The notes under the pieces are model-generated. The model searched no databases, was not told where the DNA came from, and worked only from the letters and a program-made list of their open reading frames with translations. 32,391 nt of DNA from NCBI GenBank assembly GCA_035276605.1, contig DATELN010000224.1, positions 1 through 32,391 of the forward strand, in the 5' to 3' direction. This document shows, in pieces, positions 23,537 to 31,984 of this stretch. Source of the DNA: GCA-003244245 sp035276605 (GTDB taxonomy: Bacteria; Actinomycetota; Actinomycetes; Mycobacteriales; Pseudonocardiaceae). Position 1 is the first letter of the stretch. Each line of letters starts with the position of its first letter. The position numbers and the translations under genes were made by a program.

Positions 23537-24417
23537 TTCTTCGTGGGCGCCGCCGCTGACTGCGGCAGCCCGCCAAACAGGTCATCGCCCGAACCCGCAG
23601 CAGCACCACGGGCCAGGGTGAAGTGCTCGGTGTCGAACACTGGTCGGGCCACCCCGTCGGCCAGTGCGAACGCCGCATGCGGACCGGCGGTCCACACTTT
23701 GACCTGGGTGGCGTGCGCGCGCATCGCCGCGAGCACAGCGCCGCGATGCGCGGCGACGTCAAGGACGGTGGACACTGCGGCATCGTCCACGCCGGGCAAC
23801 CCGTGGCCATCCGGCAGCGGGAAGGGCAACTCTGGCATCGCGGCCAGCGCGGTGATCCCCTCCGCAACCGCCGTGACCGGGTGAACCGCCCAGAACACCC
23901 GGGCTATCTCAGGTAGCTGCGCCGCGGCAGCCATCGTCACCTGGTGCGCCCGGACATGATCAGGGTGCCCGTACCCACCGTCGGGCCCGTAGGTCACCAC
24001 GACCTGGGGTCGCACCGCGTCGAGTACCTCGACCAGGGCGTCAACCTGTTCGGCGAGCGCGCCGGCGGCAAAGGCCCGCGGGGGCAGCTGCGCCGGCGCG
24101 CCAGCTCTCGCCCCCGGTTGTGCGATCATCCCGGAGTCACGCCACCGGCCGATCCCGCCGAGGAACCGCTGATCGGTAACGCCAAGCACGGCGCAGGCTG
24201 CCCTAAGCTCGGCCAGCCGGTAGCCACCGAGCTGGTCGGCATGATCAGCGGCCAGGCCCCGTAACTCGTCGGTAAGCACCTCGCCCTGTTCGCCGAGTGT
24301 GCAGGTCACCAGGGTCACCTTGACTCCCGCGGCGGCGTACCGCGCGATCATTCCCCCGGTCCACAACGTCTCATCGTCTGGATGCGCGTGCACCACGACT
24401 ACCCGCCGGCCGGTCAT
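23533..24417 (-). CDS. mshB: GlcNAc-Ins deacetylase of mycothiol synthesis
   Basis: MshB deacetylates N-acetylglucosaminyl inositol, the second enzymatic stage of mycothiol synthesis. The 294-residue LmbE-family zinc enzyme has AHPDDETLW near the N-terminus (H12, D15 as zinc ligands, D14 as likely base) and GGYGHPDHVRAH (H154 as third ligand). QRFLGGIGRWRDSGM is the conserved substrate loop. ATG at 24417 follows GTGAGG closely. The presence of mshB shows a mycothiol-producing actinobacterium. It is coupled to the membrane protein gene downstream. Confidence 0.94.
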   Translation of the reverse strand: MTGRRVVVVHAHPDDETLWTGGMIARYAAAGVKVTLVTCTLGEQGEVLTDELRGLAADHADQLGGYRLAELRAACAVLGVTDQRFLGGIGRWRDSGMIAQPGARAGAPAQLPPRAFAAGALAEQVDALVEVLDAVRPQVVVTYGPDGGYGHPDHVRAHQVTMAAAAQLPEIARVFWAVHPVTAVAEGITALAAMPELPFPLPDGHGLPGVDDAAVSTVLDVAAHRGAVLAAMRAHATQVKVWTAGPHAAFALADGVARPVFDTEHFTLARGAAAGSGDDLFGGLPQSAAAPTKK

Positions 24418-24444
24418 CGCCTCACCAACCCCCGCACTCGCCCC

Positions 24445-24450
24445 ACCCTA
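24445..24450 (-). promoter_or_regulatory. possible -10 box of mshB
   Basis: Minus-strand TAGGGT lies 27 nt before the mshB ATG in ACGTAGGGTGGGG, the same stretch as before the LOG gene. This would give a short leader with the GTGAGG site. No -35 element is evident. Confidence 0.3.
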
Positions 24451-24488
24451 CGTCGCCCCTCCTGGCATGGGTGAGACGGTAGAGGCGA

Positions 24489-26249
24489 TCAGCCGGCGGC
24501 GCGCAGACCCCACTGGCCGATGTTGTACTGGGGGCCGTCCAGCGACGAGTTGTCGCGGATGTTGGCGATGTCGTTGTACAGCGCAATAAACGTCGGTCTC
24601 TGGTAGAGCGGCAAGACATAAGCATCTCTGGTCAACCGGCGGTCCGCTTGGTTGAGCATCTCCTTGGCTAGCGCCTCGTCCCCGACGTCCTCCGCGGTCC
24701 CGATCAAGCGGTCGACGTCCGGGTTGCTGTAGCGGCCGACGTTGTTGCCCTGCCCGCTGCTCCAGAGCTGGACCGCGCCGCTGTACGGAAACGGCGTGGC
24801 GACCCAGGAGAACACGACAATGTCGAAGTCACCCCGGGATGTCGTGGCCCCCAGGTCGTCGGTGGGCGTGACCGTCACGGTGATGCCCAGTGGCTTGACC
24901 ATCTGGGCAAACAGCTCGCACTCGACCTGGCGAACCTGGTTTTTCACCGTGTAGCGCATGCGCAACGGAGGCACCGTCAACCCGAAGGGAGTTCGCAGCT
25001 GCCCATTGACAATCCGGTAACCCGCCGCATTGAGGATCTGCTTGGCCCGTACCAGGTTTCCCGATCCCTGGGCGGTCTCGCTGACCACATCCTCATAACC
25101 GCTCTGCTGTGGGACGAAGGTGTGACTGTTCAGCGGTTTGATCTTGTTGGTGAATTGGCCCACAGTCTTGTTGATGATGGTCTGCCGGTCGACTGCGATG
25201 AACATCGCCGTACGCAGTGCGGGGTCGGCGAGGTAAGGGCTGGCCAGGTTGAAGTCGAAGTGCTCCCAACTCAGCCCGGAACCAACGAAGGAGGAGACAT
25301 TGGGGATCTTGCGCACCTGCTGCACCTGGTCGACCTGCGGTTGCGGGTAGATGACCTGGATCTGGCGGTTCTGCAGCGCCGTGGCCTGCCGATTGGCGTC
25401 GGTGATGATCCGGTAGATCACCCGGTCGAGTGTCGGGCGCGGCCCGTACCACTTCGGGTTGGGTACCAGGCTCACGGATTCGTGGTTGTCGACCTTATCG
25501 ATCTGGAAGGGTCCACCAGAGTACGTCGGCGCCGTTGTCCCGAACCAGGTGAACGACGCGGCCAGCCCCTGCGGGGTCGTGATGTCCCCGTGCTGTGCCG
25601 CGAGGTGTGCCGGGTACAGCGGTGAGCTGCTGCTCCACAGCTGTTTCCAGTCGGTAATGGGCTTGCTGAGGACTACCGTGACCGTCTTACCGTTGTCTGT
25701 GCCGACCACCGATTTGACCTGGTCATATCCCGTCGTGCTGGCCACAGCGCAGGCCGGGCAGTTCCGCCCGTTCTGGACTTTCCAGTTGTAGCTGAAGTCG
25801 TCCGCAGTGATCGGCATCCCGTCTGACCACACCGCATTCGGCTTGATCTTATAGACGATCGTTTCCGGGTTTGTCCCGGTGACCTTCGCCGAGTCGAGCA
25901 GGTCGCTGTTCAGCGTCACGGTGAGGTCGGGCGCGGTGATGAAGGTACGAGGCAGCAGCCCGGACAGCACCCACGCGGTCTCAAGCGCATTGCCCTGGCT
26001 GGACAGCAGATTCCAATTCGCAATGTCCTTGTCGATGGCATAAGAAAGCTGGCCACCTTGGCGCAGCTTGCCCGGCTCGGCGGAGTTGCAGGTGTTCGGC
26101 TGTGCATCGCAGGTCACGAAGGCGGTACCGGTCTGGCGCTGCGCGGCTGTGCCCGTTCCCCGGGCTCCCCCGCAGCCGGCCAGCGCGACGACGAGCGCTG
26201 TCAGCAGCGTTACCGCAGACCGTATCCGTGTTCGCGTCACGCATCCCAT
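24489..26249 (-). CDS. lpqW: family 5 extracellular solute-binding lipoprotein, LpqW-like
   Basis: This 586-residue lipoprotein has a basic N-terminus, a hydrophobic core (AVTLLTALVVALAGC) and lipobox Cys26. The rest is a DppA/OppA-type SBP_bac_5 fold: LSYAIDKDIANWNLLSSQGNA, then VWSDGMPITADDFSYNWK, and LRTAMFIAVDRQTIIN. In mycobacteria LpqW shares this fold but regulates phosphatidylinositol mannoside and lipomannan synthesis instead of peptide import. No ABC permease genes are nearby, which favours the LpqW role. The neighbourhood with mshB (Rv1166-Rv1170) agrees. ATG at 26249 is used; GTG at 26240 is possible. Confidence 0.85.
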   Translation of the reverse strand: MGCVTRTRIRSAVTLLTALVVALAGCGGARGTGTAAQRQTGTAFVTCDAQPNTCNSAEPGKLRQGGQLSYAIDKDIANWNLLSSQGNALETAWVLSGLLPRTFITAPDLTVTLNSDLLDSAKVTGTNPETIVYKIKPNAVWSDGMPITADDFSYNWKVQNGRNCPACAVASTTGYDQVKSVVGTDNGKTVTVVLSKPITDWKQLWSSSSPLYPAHLAAQHGDITTPQGLAASFTWFGTTAPTYSGGPFQIDKVDNHESVSLVPNPKWYGPRPTLDRVIYRIITDANRQATALQNRQIQVIYPQPQVDQVQQVRKIPNVSSFVGSGLSWEHFDFNLASPYLADPALRTAMFIAVDRQTIINKTVGQFTNKIKPLNSHTFVPQQSGYEDVVSETAQGSGNLVRAKQILNAAGYRIVNGQLRTPFGLTVPPLRMRYTVKNQVRQVECELFAQMVKPLGITVTVTPTDDLGATTSRGDFDIVVFSWVATPFPYSGAVQLWSSGQGNNVGRYSNPDVDRLIGTAEDVGDEALAKEMLNQADRRLTRDAYVLPLYQRPTFIALYNDIANIRDNSSLDGPQYNIGQWGLRAAG

Positions 26250-26258
26250 GGGCCGGTG

Positions 26259-26264
26259 ACCCTA
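26259..26264 (-). promoter_or_regulatory. -10 box, lpqW
   Basis: Minus-strand TAGGGT lies 9 nt before ATG 26249 with no Shine-Dalgarno between, consistent with a leaderless or nearly leaderless message. Confidence 0.35.
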
Positions 26265-26282
26265 GCCCCCTACCGAGCAACG

Positions 26283-26686
26283 CTACGGCAGTGGTCGGAC
26301 GTGTCCTACCGGGTTGTCACCGACCAGTCGGCTGAGGTCGTCGGGGTCGCCGACGGGGATGACCGCCGGGCTGGCGACGAGCGCGGTCGCGGCGATGAAG
26401 GCGCTGTCCAGAACGGCGAGCACCGGCGCTTCAGGGCGCGCTGGCATCATGTCAGCGGTCCGCACCCGATGCACGAGTACGGTCAGGTCCTGCACAGCCT
26501 CGGCGACCATGTGCTGGTCGGGCGGTCCGAGCTGCTCAGCCAGCTCGTCGAGCAACTCTCGCGACCTGACTCGGTCCAGCTCATGCCGTAACGCCTCGAA
26601 GACGAATGCGCTCAGCCACGTGGTCCGACGTGGGCGCGGACCTGCGCAAGCAGCACGGCGTCCACGGTCGCCGAGAACTTGTCCGT
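26283..26686 (-). pseudogene. decayed VapBC-like toxin-antitoxin remnant
   Basis: Two reading frames together recall an antitoxin. TDKFSATVDAVLLAQVRAHV (from 26686) is a ribbon-helix-helix-like N-terminus that stops at a TGA at 26614-26612. In the neighbouring frame LSAFVFEALRHELDRVRSRE continues as ELLDELAEQLGPPD, an antitoxin-like helix. That second frame runs directly into a piece like a PIN-toxin C-terminus: a DSAFIAATALV stretch, then VGDPDDLSRLVGDNP and VRPLP. The antitoxin has no start codon, a frameshift splits it, and most of the toxin is gone. It lies between lpqW and ligA in about 450 bp with no intact gene. Family assignment is by pattern only. Confidence 0.5.
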
Positions 26687-26706
26687 CCCAGGCCGTAATC
26701 GTGCAG

Positions 26707-28866
26707 TTATCCGGTTTCGTCGCTCGGTCCCGACGCGACTGCCCGAGCCGCGTCGGCGCCCTCATTCAGCAGGACCCGGAACCCCTCCTCGTCGAGCACC
26801 GGCACCTTGAGTGCCACGGCCTTGTCGTACTTGGATCCAGGCTCTTGCCCGACGACCACGAACGCAGTCTTCTTCGACACCGACCCGGCCGCCCGGCCAC
26901 CGCGCTGAGTGATCGCCTCGGTGGCCTCGTCCCGGGAGAACCCTTCCAGCGAGCCGGTGACCACGATCGACAGCCCTTCCAGATGGCGCACCACCGAGTC
27001 GTCGACCGGTTCGGCCAGCCGCACTCCCGCGGCACGCCACTTAGCCACCACCTCGCGGTGCCAGTCCACGCCGAACCATTCGCGCACCGCCGCGGCGATC
27101 GTCGGGCCGACGCCGTCAACTGCGGCCAGCGCCTGCTCGTTCGCCCCCTCGATGGCGTCCAAGGTACGGAACTCCCGGGCCAGCGCCTGCGCCGCGGTGG
27201 GCCCGACGTGCCGGATCGACAGCGCGACCAGCACCCGCCACAACGGGCGATCCTTGGCAGCCTGCAGGTTGGCCAGCAGCTTGCGCCCGTTGGCGGACAG
27301 GTCTCCAGCCTTGGTGCGGAACAGATCGACTGCCAGCAGCTTGCGCTCATCAAGGGTGAACAGGTCGCCCTCGTCGTGCACCACACCGGCAGCCAGCAGC
27401 GCGACGGCGGCCTCGTACCCGAGCATCTCGATATCGAACGCACCGCGCCCGGCCATGTGGAAGATCCGCTCCCGAAGTTGCGCGGGGCAGGAGCGGGCGT
27501 TGGGGCAGCGGATATCGACGTCGCCCTCCCGCTCAGGTCGCAGGGGCGTGCCGCATTCCGGGCACGTCGTGGGCATGACGAACGCGCGCTCGTCGCCGGT
27601 GCGCAGATCCACCACCGGGCCGAGGACCTCGGGGATGACGTCGCCGGCCTTGCGGATCGTCACGGTGTCCCCGATCAGCACGCCCTTGCGGCGTACCTCG
27701 TCGGCGTTGTGCAGTGTCGCCAGCGACACTGTGGATCCCGCCACGGTGACCGGCTCCATGAACGCGAACGGGGTGACCCGGCCGGTGCGCCCGACGTTGA
27801 CTCGGATGTCCACCAGTTTGGTGGTGGCCTCCTCCGGCGGGTACTTGAAGGCGATCGCCCAGCGCGGCGCCCGGGAGGTCGAGCCCAGCCGGCGTTGCGC
27901 CGAGACCTCGTCGATCTTGACGACCACGCCGTCGATCTCGTGTTCTACGTCGTGGCGATGCTCGCCCCAGTAGTCGATGTGCGCGATCAGCTCGTCGATC
28001 GTGGACAGCAGCCTGGTGCGGTCGGAGACCGGCAGTCCCCAGGCGGCCAGCGCCTGATACGACTCCGATTGACGGGCGGGTTCGAACCCGCGCCGGCGAC
28101 CTAAGCCGTGGCAGAGCATCCGTAGCGGGCGGGTGGCCGTGACCCGCGGATCCTTCTGCCGCAACGAGCCTGCTGCGGAGTTACGGGGATTGGCGAAGGC
28201 CGGCTTGCCTGCCTCGACGAGGGCGGCATTGAGCTCGGCGAAATCGGCGAGCCGGAAAAACACCTCGCCGCGCACTTCGAGCAACTCCGGCACCGGGTAC
28301 TCGGCGCTGGGCTGCAGCCGCTCGGGGATGTCGCGCACGGTGCGCAGGTTGAGCGTGACATCTTCGCCGGTGCGCCCATCACCGCGGGTCAGGCCGCGGA
28401 CCAGGCGCCCGTTCTCGTAGAGCAGGTTCACCGCAAGGCCGTCGATTTTCAGCTCGGCGAGGTAGTGCACCTCGGCACCCACCTCGCGGGTAACTCGATC
28501 CACCCAGGCGCGCAGCGCGTCAGTGTCGAAGGCATTGTCCAGGCTGAGCATCCGCTCAAGATGGTCGTGCGCGGCGAACTCGGTGCTGAATCCCCCGCCG
28601 ACGACCTGCGTCGGAGAGTCTGGTGCCACCAGCGCAGGCCAACGTTGTTCTAGCTCCTGCAGCCGGCGAAACAGCCGGTCGAACTCGGCGTCAGAGACGG
28701 TAGGAGCGTCGAGCACGTAGTACCGGAACTGATGCCCGCGCACCGTGTCGGCAAGCTCGCCGTGCTCGGCGCGCACCTCGGCAGGCGGTTCAGTGCCGAC
28801 ATTCGACCCTGCAAGCAGGTCTTCGTTACCCATGCTCGACCCTGCAAGCAGGTCTTCGTTCGTCAT
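26707..28866 (-). CDS. ligA: NAD+-dependent DNA ligase
   Basis: LigA seals nicks in replication and repair using NAD+. The 719-residue protein has the Ia domain (HQFRYYVLDAPTVSDAEFD), the adenylation motif ELKIDGLAV with the active Lys (position 140 from this start), and RGEVFF plus the VVVKID motif. An OB fold, a C4 zinc finger (CPECGT with RCPNARSCP), helix-hairpin-helix repeats and a C-terminal BRCT domain (LSIVVTGSLEGFSRDEA) follow. ATG at 28866 is taken as start, but ATG at 28833 begins the second copy of a 33-bp tandem repeat and is equally possible. No clear ribosome site favours either. The conserved domains begin after both. Confidence 0.95.
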   Translation of the reverse strand: MTNEDLLAGSSMGNEDLLAGSNVGTEPPAEVRAEHGELADTVRGHQFRYYVLDAPTVSDAEFDRLFRRLQELEQRWPALVAPDSPTQVVGGGFSTEFAAHDHLERMLSLDNAFDTDALRAWVDRVTREVGAEVHYLAELKIDGLAVNLLYENGRLVRGLTRGDGRTGEDVTLNLRTVRDIPERLQPSAEYPVPELLEVRGEVFFRLADFAELNAALVEAGKPAFANPRNSAAGSLRQKDPRVTATRPLRMLCHGLGRRRGFEPARQSESYQALAAWGLPVSDRTRLLSTIDELIAHIDYWGEHRHDVEHEIDGVVVKIDEVSAQRRLGSTSRAPRWAIAFKYPPEEATTKLVDIRVNVGRTGRVTPFAFMEPVTVAGSTVSLATLHNADEVRRKGVLIGDTVTIRKAGDVIPEVLGPVVDLRTGDERAFVMPTTCPECGTPLRPEREGDVDIRCPNARSCPAQLRERIFHMAGRGAFDIEMLGYEAAVALLAAGVVHDEGDLFTLDERKLLAVDLFRTKAGDLSANGRKLLANLQAAKDRPLWRVLVALSIRHVGPTAAQALAREFRTLDAIEGANEQALAAVDGVGPTIAAAVREWFGVDWHREVVAKWRAAGVRLAEPVDDSVVRHLEGLSIVVTGSLEGFSRDEATEAITQRGGRAAGSVSKKTAFVVVGQEPGSKYDKAVALKVPVLDEEGFRVLLNEGADAARAVASGPSDETG
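28803..28860 (-). repeat. 33-bp tandem duplication at the ligA start
   Basis: A 25-bp stretch occurs identically at 28836-28860 and 28803-28827, with period 33. In protein it gives NEDLLAGSSMG then NEDLLAGSNVG. Each copy is preceded by an in-frame ATG (28866 and 28833), so the duplication also doubles the start codon. Confidence 0.85.
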
Positions 28867-28966
28867 GCAAACATCACGCATCGGAGACTAGCTCCGGACA
28901 CCGACAGCCTGCCGACCGACGCGAGCGCGGCTAGGCGACGATATGACGCGAGGTGAAGGGGAGCTG

Positions 28967-29170
28967 TTAGAGGGTGCGGACCGAGTCCGCTTGCGGGCCC
29001 TTGGGGCCTTGGCTCGCCTCGAACTCCACGCGCTGGTTCTCGTCCAGGGTGCGGTAGCCCTTGCCTTGGATGGCGGAGAAGTGGACGAACACGTCGGGGC
29101 CACCCCCGTCCACGGAGATGAACCCGAAGCCCTTTTCCGCGTTGAACCACTTCACGACGCCCTGTGCCAT
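28967..29170 (-). CDS. cspA: cold-shock domain protein, CspA family
   Basis: This 67-residue single OB-fold RNA/DNA chaperone carries both nucleic-acid motifs, KWFNAEKGFGFISVD (RNP1) and VFVHFSAIQ (RNP2). Length and composition are standard. ATG at 29170 has GAGGGAGA upstream; a longer frame to 29317 is rejected. The 292 bp between it and the acetyltransferase stop (29171-29462) contain no gene I can support. Much of it may be promoter and a long structured leader, as in other csp genes; a small GGGG/CCCC hairpin lies near 29270-29282. Confidence 0.95.
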   Translation of the reverse strand: MAQGVVKWFNAEKGFGFISVDGGGPDVFVHFSAIQGKGYRTLDENQRVEFEASQGPKGPQADSVRTL

Positions 29171-29462
29171 GTGCTCTCCCTCAAGAATCGGACCCTGAGA
29201 ATCCGCCGCTGTGGAGCCTGCGGCCGGCACTGTGCCCGCCGCACGGTTGCGCGGACCACGCGCTCTGAGGGGAAGCGTCCCCGAGGCAAGCGCGAAGCCC
29301 GTAGTCAGACATTCCACGGACGCTTCACAACGATCGGGGAACTACACGACCACAACCTGGCGGCACGCTACCACCTTGCCCGGCCGAACCTGCCACCGGA
29401 CATTCGTCAGATCGGTGGTAAACGCGGGTTTGATGTTGGCGCTGTGGTGAAAGACGTCGGCG

Positions 29463-30509
29463 CTATCCGCACTCGCGCTCGGCCAGATCGAGCTGCCAAT
29501 CCACCGCCCGGCGGTGCGGCCTAAACCCCATCGCTTCGTTGATCGCCACCATGTACAGGTTGGAATCGGCATTGCACGTGTCGATGACGCGCAGCTCGGG
29601 ACGCTCACGCCGGGCAAGCTCCAGATTGGCCACCTTGATCAGCGTGCCCAGCCGGTGACCACGGTGCTCCGGCGCGACGATGGTGTCGCCCTGCCAGGCA
29701 AACCAGCGTGAGGTGCTGTCACCGCCGATGTGGGTGAAGGCGACCAGCCGCCCGGTGCGGTCCAGCGCCGCGGTGGTGACGTTGTACTGCCCGCGGCCAA
29801 GCCAGCAGGCGTCCCGAGCCCGGATCCGCGCCGCATCGTAGATCTCCTCCTCCCACTCCAGGTCGCCCAGCGGCACGTCGGTGGACATTCGGGCGGTGAG
29901 GTAAGCGATGTCATCCAGCCACTGCGGTGGCGTGGCGCCGATCCATTGAACCAGCGAGTAGTTCTCGGAGCGGGCCTGTGCCTGGGCCTCTAGCCGGGCG
30001 AGCACGGCCGGGTCCACCGCGTCGACGTCGAGCCGCCGCCGGGTCTGCACCAAAGCTGGCACCGCGCCGGATGCGGCGGCGAATCGCCCGGCGGGGTCGG
30101 AGGCGGCTGGGTCCAGCGGGTGGGTCACCCAGGAGATCAGACGGGTGCGGTCGCGGCGGCTGGCCTCGGCACGCAGATGGGCGAGCAAGGCCCGACCGAT
30201 CCCCCGTCGCCGATATTCGGGAGCCACCAGGATTGCGCCGTACGCATTGCGCCGGTTGTCTAGCATCGGGAGGGCGAGCACGCAGGCTGCCGCCGCTGAG
30301 CCGTTCGTCCGGCCCAACCACACCGTCTGTTCCTGGCCGGGCCAGGGATGCCGGAAGCTGCCCAGCACGTAGTCCCAGCAGGGCAGTGGGTCATCGGGCT
30401 GGTCCACGGCTGTCACCGCGCAGCCCAGCTCATACCAATGCCGGATGGCGACCTCGTCGGAGGGATCGACCGGGACGACAGCCAGCCCGCTGAGGCTGAT
30501 GGTGGACAT
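29463..30509 (-). CDS. tandem GNAT-domain acetyltransferase
   Basis: This 348-residue protein has two GNAT folds. The first has its acetyl-CoA loop at VAPEYRRRGIGRALL (about 96-110). The second has VAPEHRGHRLGTLIKVANL and ends with TCNADSNLYMVAINEAMGF. The second domain resembles acyltransferases where Asn/Asp near the end orient the amine. The tandem layout is like MshD of mycothiol synthesis, but sequence detail does not allow that name. Substrate is unknown. ATG at 30509 is chosen. It lies 49 bp after the MetE-like gene on the same strand. Confidence 0.82.
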   Translation of the reverse strand: MSTISLSGLAVVPVDPSDEVAIRHWYELGCAVTAVDQPDDPLPCWDYVLGSFRHPWPGQEQTVWLGRTNGSAAAACVLALPMLDNRRNAYGAILVAPEYRRRGIGRALLAHLRAEASRRDRTRLISWVTHPLDPAASDPAGRFAAASGAVPALVQTRRRLDVDAVDPAVLARLEAQAQARSENYSLVQWIGATPPQWLDDIAYLTARMSTDVPLGDLEWEEEIYDAARIRARDACWLGRGQYNVTTAALDRTGRLVAFTHIGGDSTSRWFAWQGDTIVAPEHRGHRLGTLIKVANLELARRERPELRVIDTCNADSNLYMVAINEAMGFRPHRRAVDWQLDLAERECG

Positions 30510-30558
30510 GCCCTCATCCCGCCACGGTCGGGGGGTCTCGCGCCACCGATTTTCCGGC

Positions 30559-31593
30559 TTACTCCGACCAGGACTCCGGCGGGTCCATGAACGCGTGTCC
30601 CAGCTCCCTGGCCAGGGTCAGCGCGCGCCGGGCCCAGCTCGTGGTGGCTCCGGCCAGGCCGCAGGACGGGGTCGGCAGGCAGCGCTGTGCTAGCAACTGC
30701 CGGTCGAAACCGAGCCGGTCCACCAGATCCAGTGCGGGGCGGGCCAGCGTCTCCAGACTGGGTGGCGCGGTGGGCGGTAGCGCTGGTACGAGACCGAGCA
30801 GCACCAGCGCGCCGGTGTCCCACGCTTCGCCGAGGGCGTCGACGGTAGACCGCGGCGCACCGGCGAGCAGGTCGGCGTCGATGGCCAGCGCATCGGCTCC
30901 GGCGCGACGCAGCAGAGCCAGCGGTGGCCGTGGCGCGCAGCAGTGCACGATCCGCGGTGCTGGTAGCGCGTCGAGCACGCCGCGCAGCACTTCAACCGCG
31001 TCGCCGTCAGGCACTGCGGGGACAGTGCCGTAGCCGGACGGGGTGGGCACGCCGCCGGCGAGCACCGCAGGCAGGCCCGGTTCGTCGAGCTGCACCACGG
31101 TGGGGATTCCGAGCCGGCGTGACACCTCAGCGGCGTGCGATCGCAGCCCTTCGACCAGCGACGCGGCAAACTCCCGCAACGCGCCGGTGTCAGTGAGCAC
31201 CTTGTGCCCGGTGCGCAGCTCGATCTCGGCGGTCAGCGTCCAGGGCCCGGCAGCTTGCACCTTCATGGCTGCGGGCCGGGCTCCGGCGGAGTCCACCGCT
31301 TCCTCAAGCGCGTCCAGGTCGGAGCGCAGCAGGTCGACGGCCCGGCGGTGGTCACGGCCGGGCCGCGCAGTGACCCGGTATCCCCATGGCACCAGCTCGA
31401 CGGCGAGATCGACGAGCAGTGCCGCGGTGCGGCCGATCAGGTCGCCACCGGCACCCCGACCAGGTAGTTCCGGCAGGTGCGGCAGCTGGGGTAGCTCGCC
31501 GACGACGGTGCGCGCGGCTTCTAACGCGTCGGTGCCCGGCATCGAGCCGATCGCAGTTGCGGTAGCCGGAGGCCAGGGTGGTAGGTCGGTCAC
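30559..31593 (-). CDS. MetE C-terminal-like protein (Rv3015c type)
   Basis: This 344-residue protein has the fold of the catalytic domain of cobalamin-independent methionine synthase but lacks the N-terminal half. IGSMPGTDALEAAR starts the barrel. QLDEPGLPAVLAGG, IVHCCAP (a HxC zinc pair) and PSCGLAGATTSWA (last zinc Cys) follow. The zinc-site Glu of MetE seems replaced by Asp in AIDADLLAG, so methionine synthesis is doubtful. The gene sits upstream of ligA, as Rv3015c does in M. tuberculosis. GTG at 31593 is used; no clear ribosome site is seen. Confidence 0.83.
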   Translation of the reverse strand: MTDLPPWPPATATAIGSMPGTDALEAARTVVGELPQLPHLPELPGRGAGGDLIGRTAALLVDLAVELVPWGYRVTARPGRDHRRAVDLLRSDLDALEEAVDSAGARPAAMKVQAAGPWTLTAEIELRTGHKVLTDTGALREFAASLVEGLRSHAAEVSRRLGIPTVVQLDEPGLPAVLAGGVPTPSGYGTVPAVPDGDAVEVLRGVLDALPAPRIVHCCAPRPPLALLRRAGADALAIDADLLAGAPRSTVDALGEAWDTGALVLLGLVPALPPTAPPSLETLARPALDLVDRLGFDRQLLAQRCLPTPSCGLAGATTSWARRALTLARELGHAFMDPPESWSE

Positions 31594-31743
31594 CAGGGAT
31601 GTCTATCAGGAGTCCTCGCCATTACGTGGTGAGCCTCAGCGACTTAGGTGCGATTACTAATTGTTTGCCTGCTGACCACTGGGCACCGTGGATGAGACAT
31701 CTCGCGGCCGGGGAACCGGGCCCACATCCATTAGGAGGCATCG

Positions 31744-31971
31744 ATGTCTGAGAAACGCAGTGATGTTCAGGTCGACGGTCAGCACGTTGAGTTGCTACCC
31801 GCCCGTACCGTCTTGTCGACTTTCGCCCGAGCCGCTGATGAGAGCTACGGTAATGAGGACGCGGGCGGGCTCGACTCGATTCTCGGCCACCTTCCTTCAC
31901 TGGATGACTCCAACTCCGGTGGCGACAACGGCGTAAACGGCGCCGCAGGCGGCGCGACAAAGGGTATCTAG
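31744..31971 (+). CDS. small Gly/Asp/Asn-rich peptide, possible RiPP-like precursor
   Basis: This 75-residue product is from an ATG with an ideal AGGAGG site 7 nt upstream. The first 30 residues look like a structured leader (VQVDGQHVELLPARTVLSTF). The second half is flexible and rich in Gly, Asn, Ser and Asp (LPSLDDSNSGGDNGVNGAAG) and ends TKGI. It has no signal peptide and no Cys. I do not recognise the family. It is divergent from the MetE-like gene, with 150 bp of relatively AT-rich DNA upstream, and converges on mnmA with 13 bp between. A modified-peptide precursor is one option; no modifying enzyme is adjacent. Confidence 0.65.
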   Translation: MSEKRSDVQVDGQHVELLPARTVLSTFARAADESYGNEDAGGLDSILGHLPSLDDSNSGGDNGVNGAAGGATKGI

Positions 31972-31984
31972 AGCCGCTGCCGGT

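Noticed and set aside
28076..28090. GGGTTCGAACCC, like a tRNA T-arm
   Set aside because: It lies inside ligA coding sequence (RRRGFEPARQ) and no acceptor, D or anticodon stems can be drawn around it.
26314..28104. Long plus-strand open frame opposite ligA (596 codons)
   Set aside because: It is antisense to a complete ligA, is Arg/His/Gly-rich with no domain pattern, and reflects high-GC codon bias.
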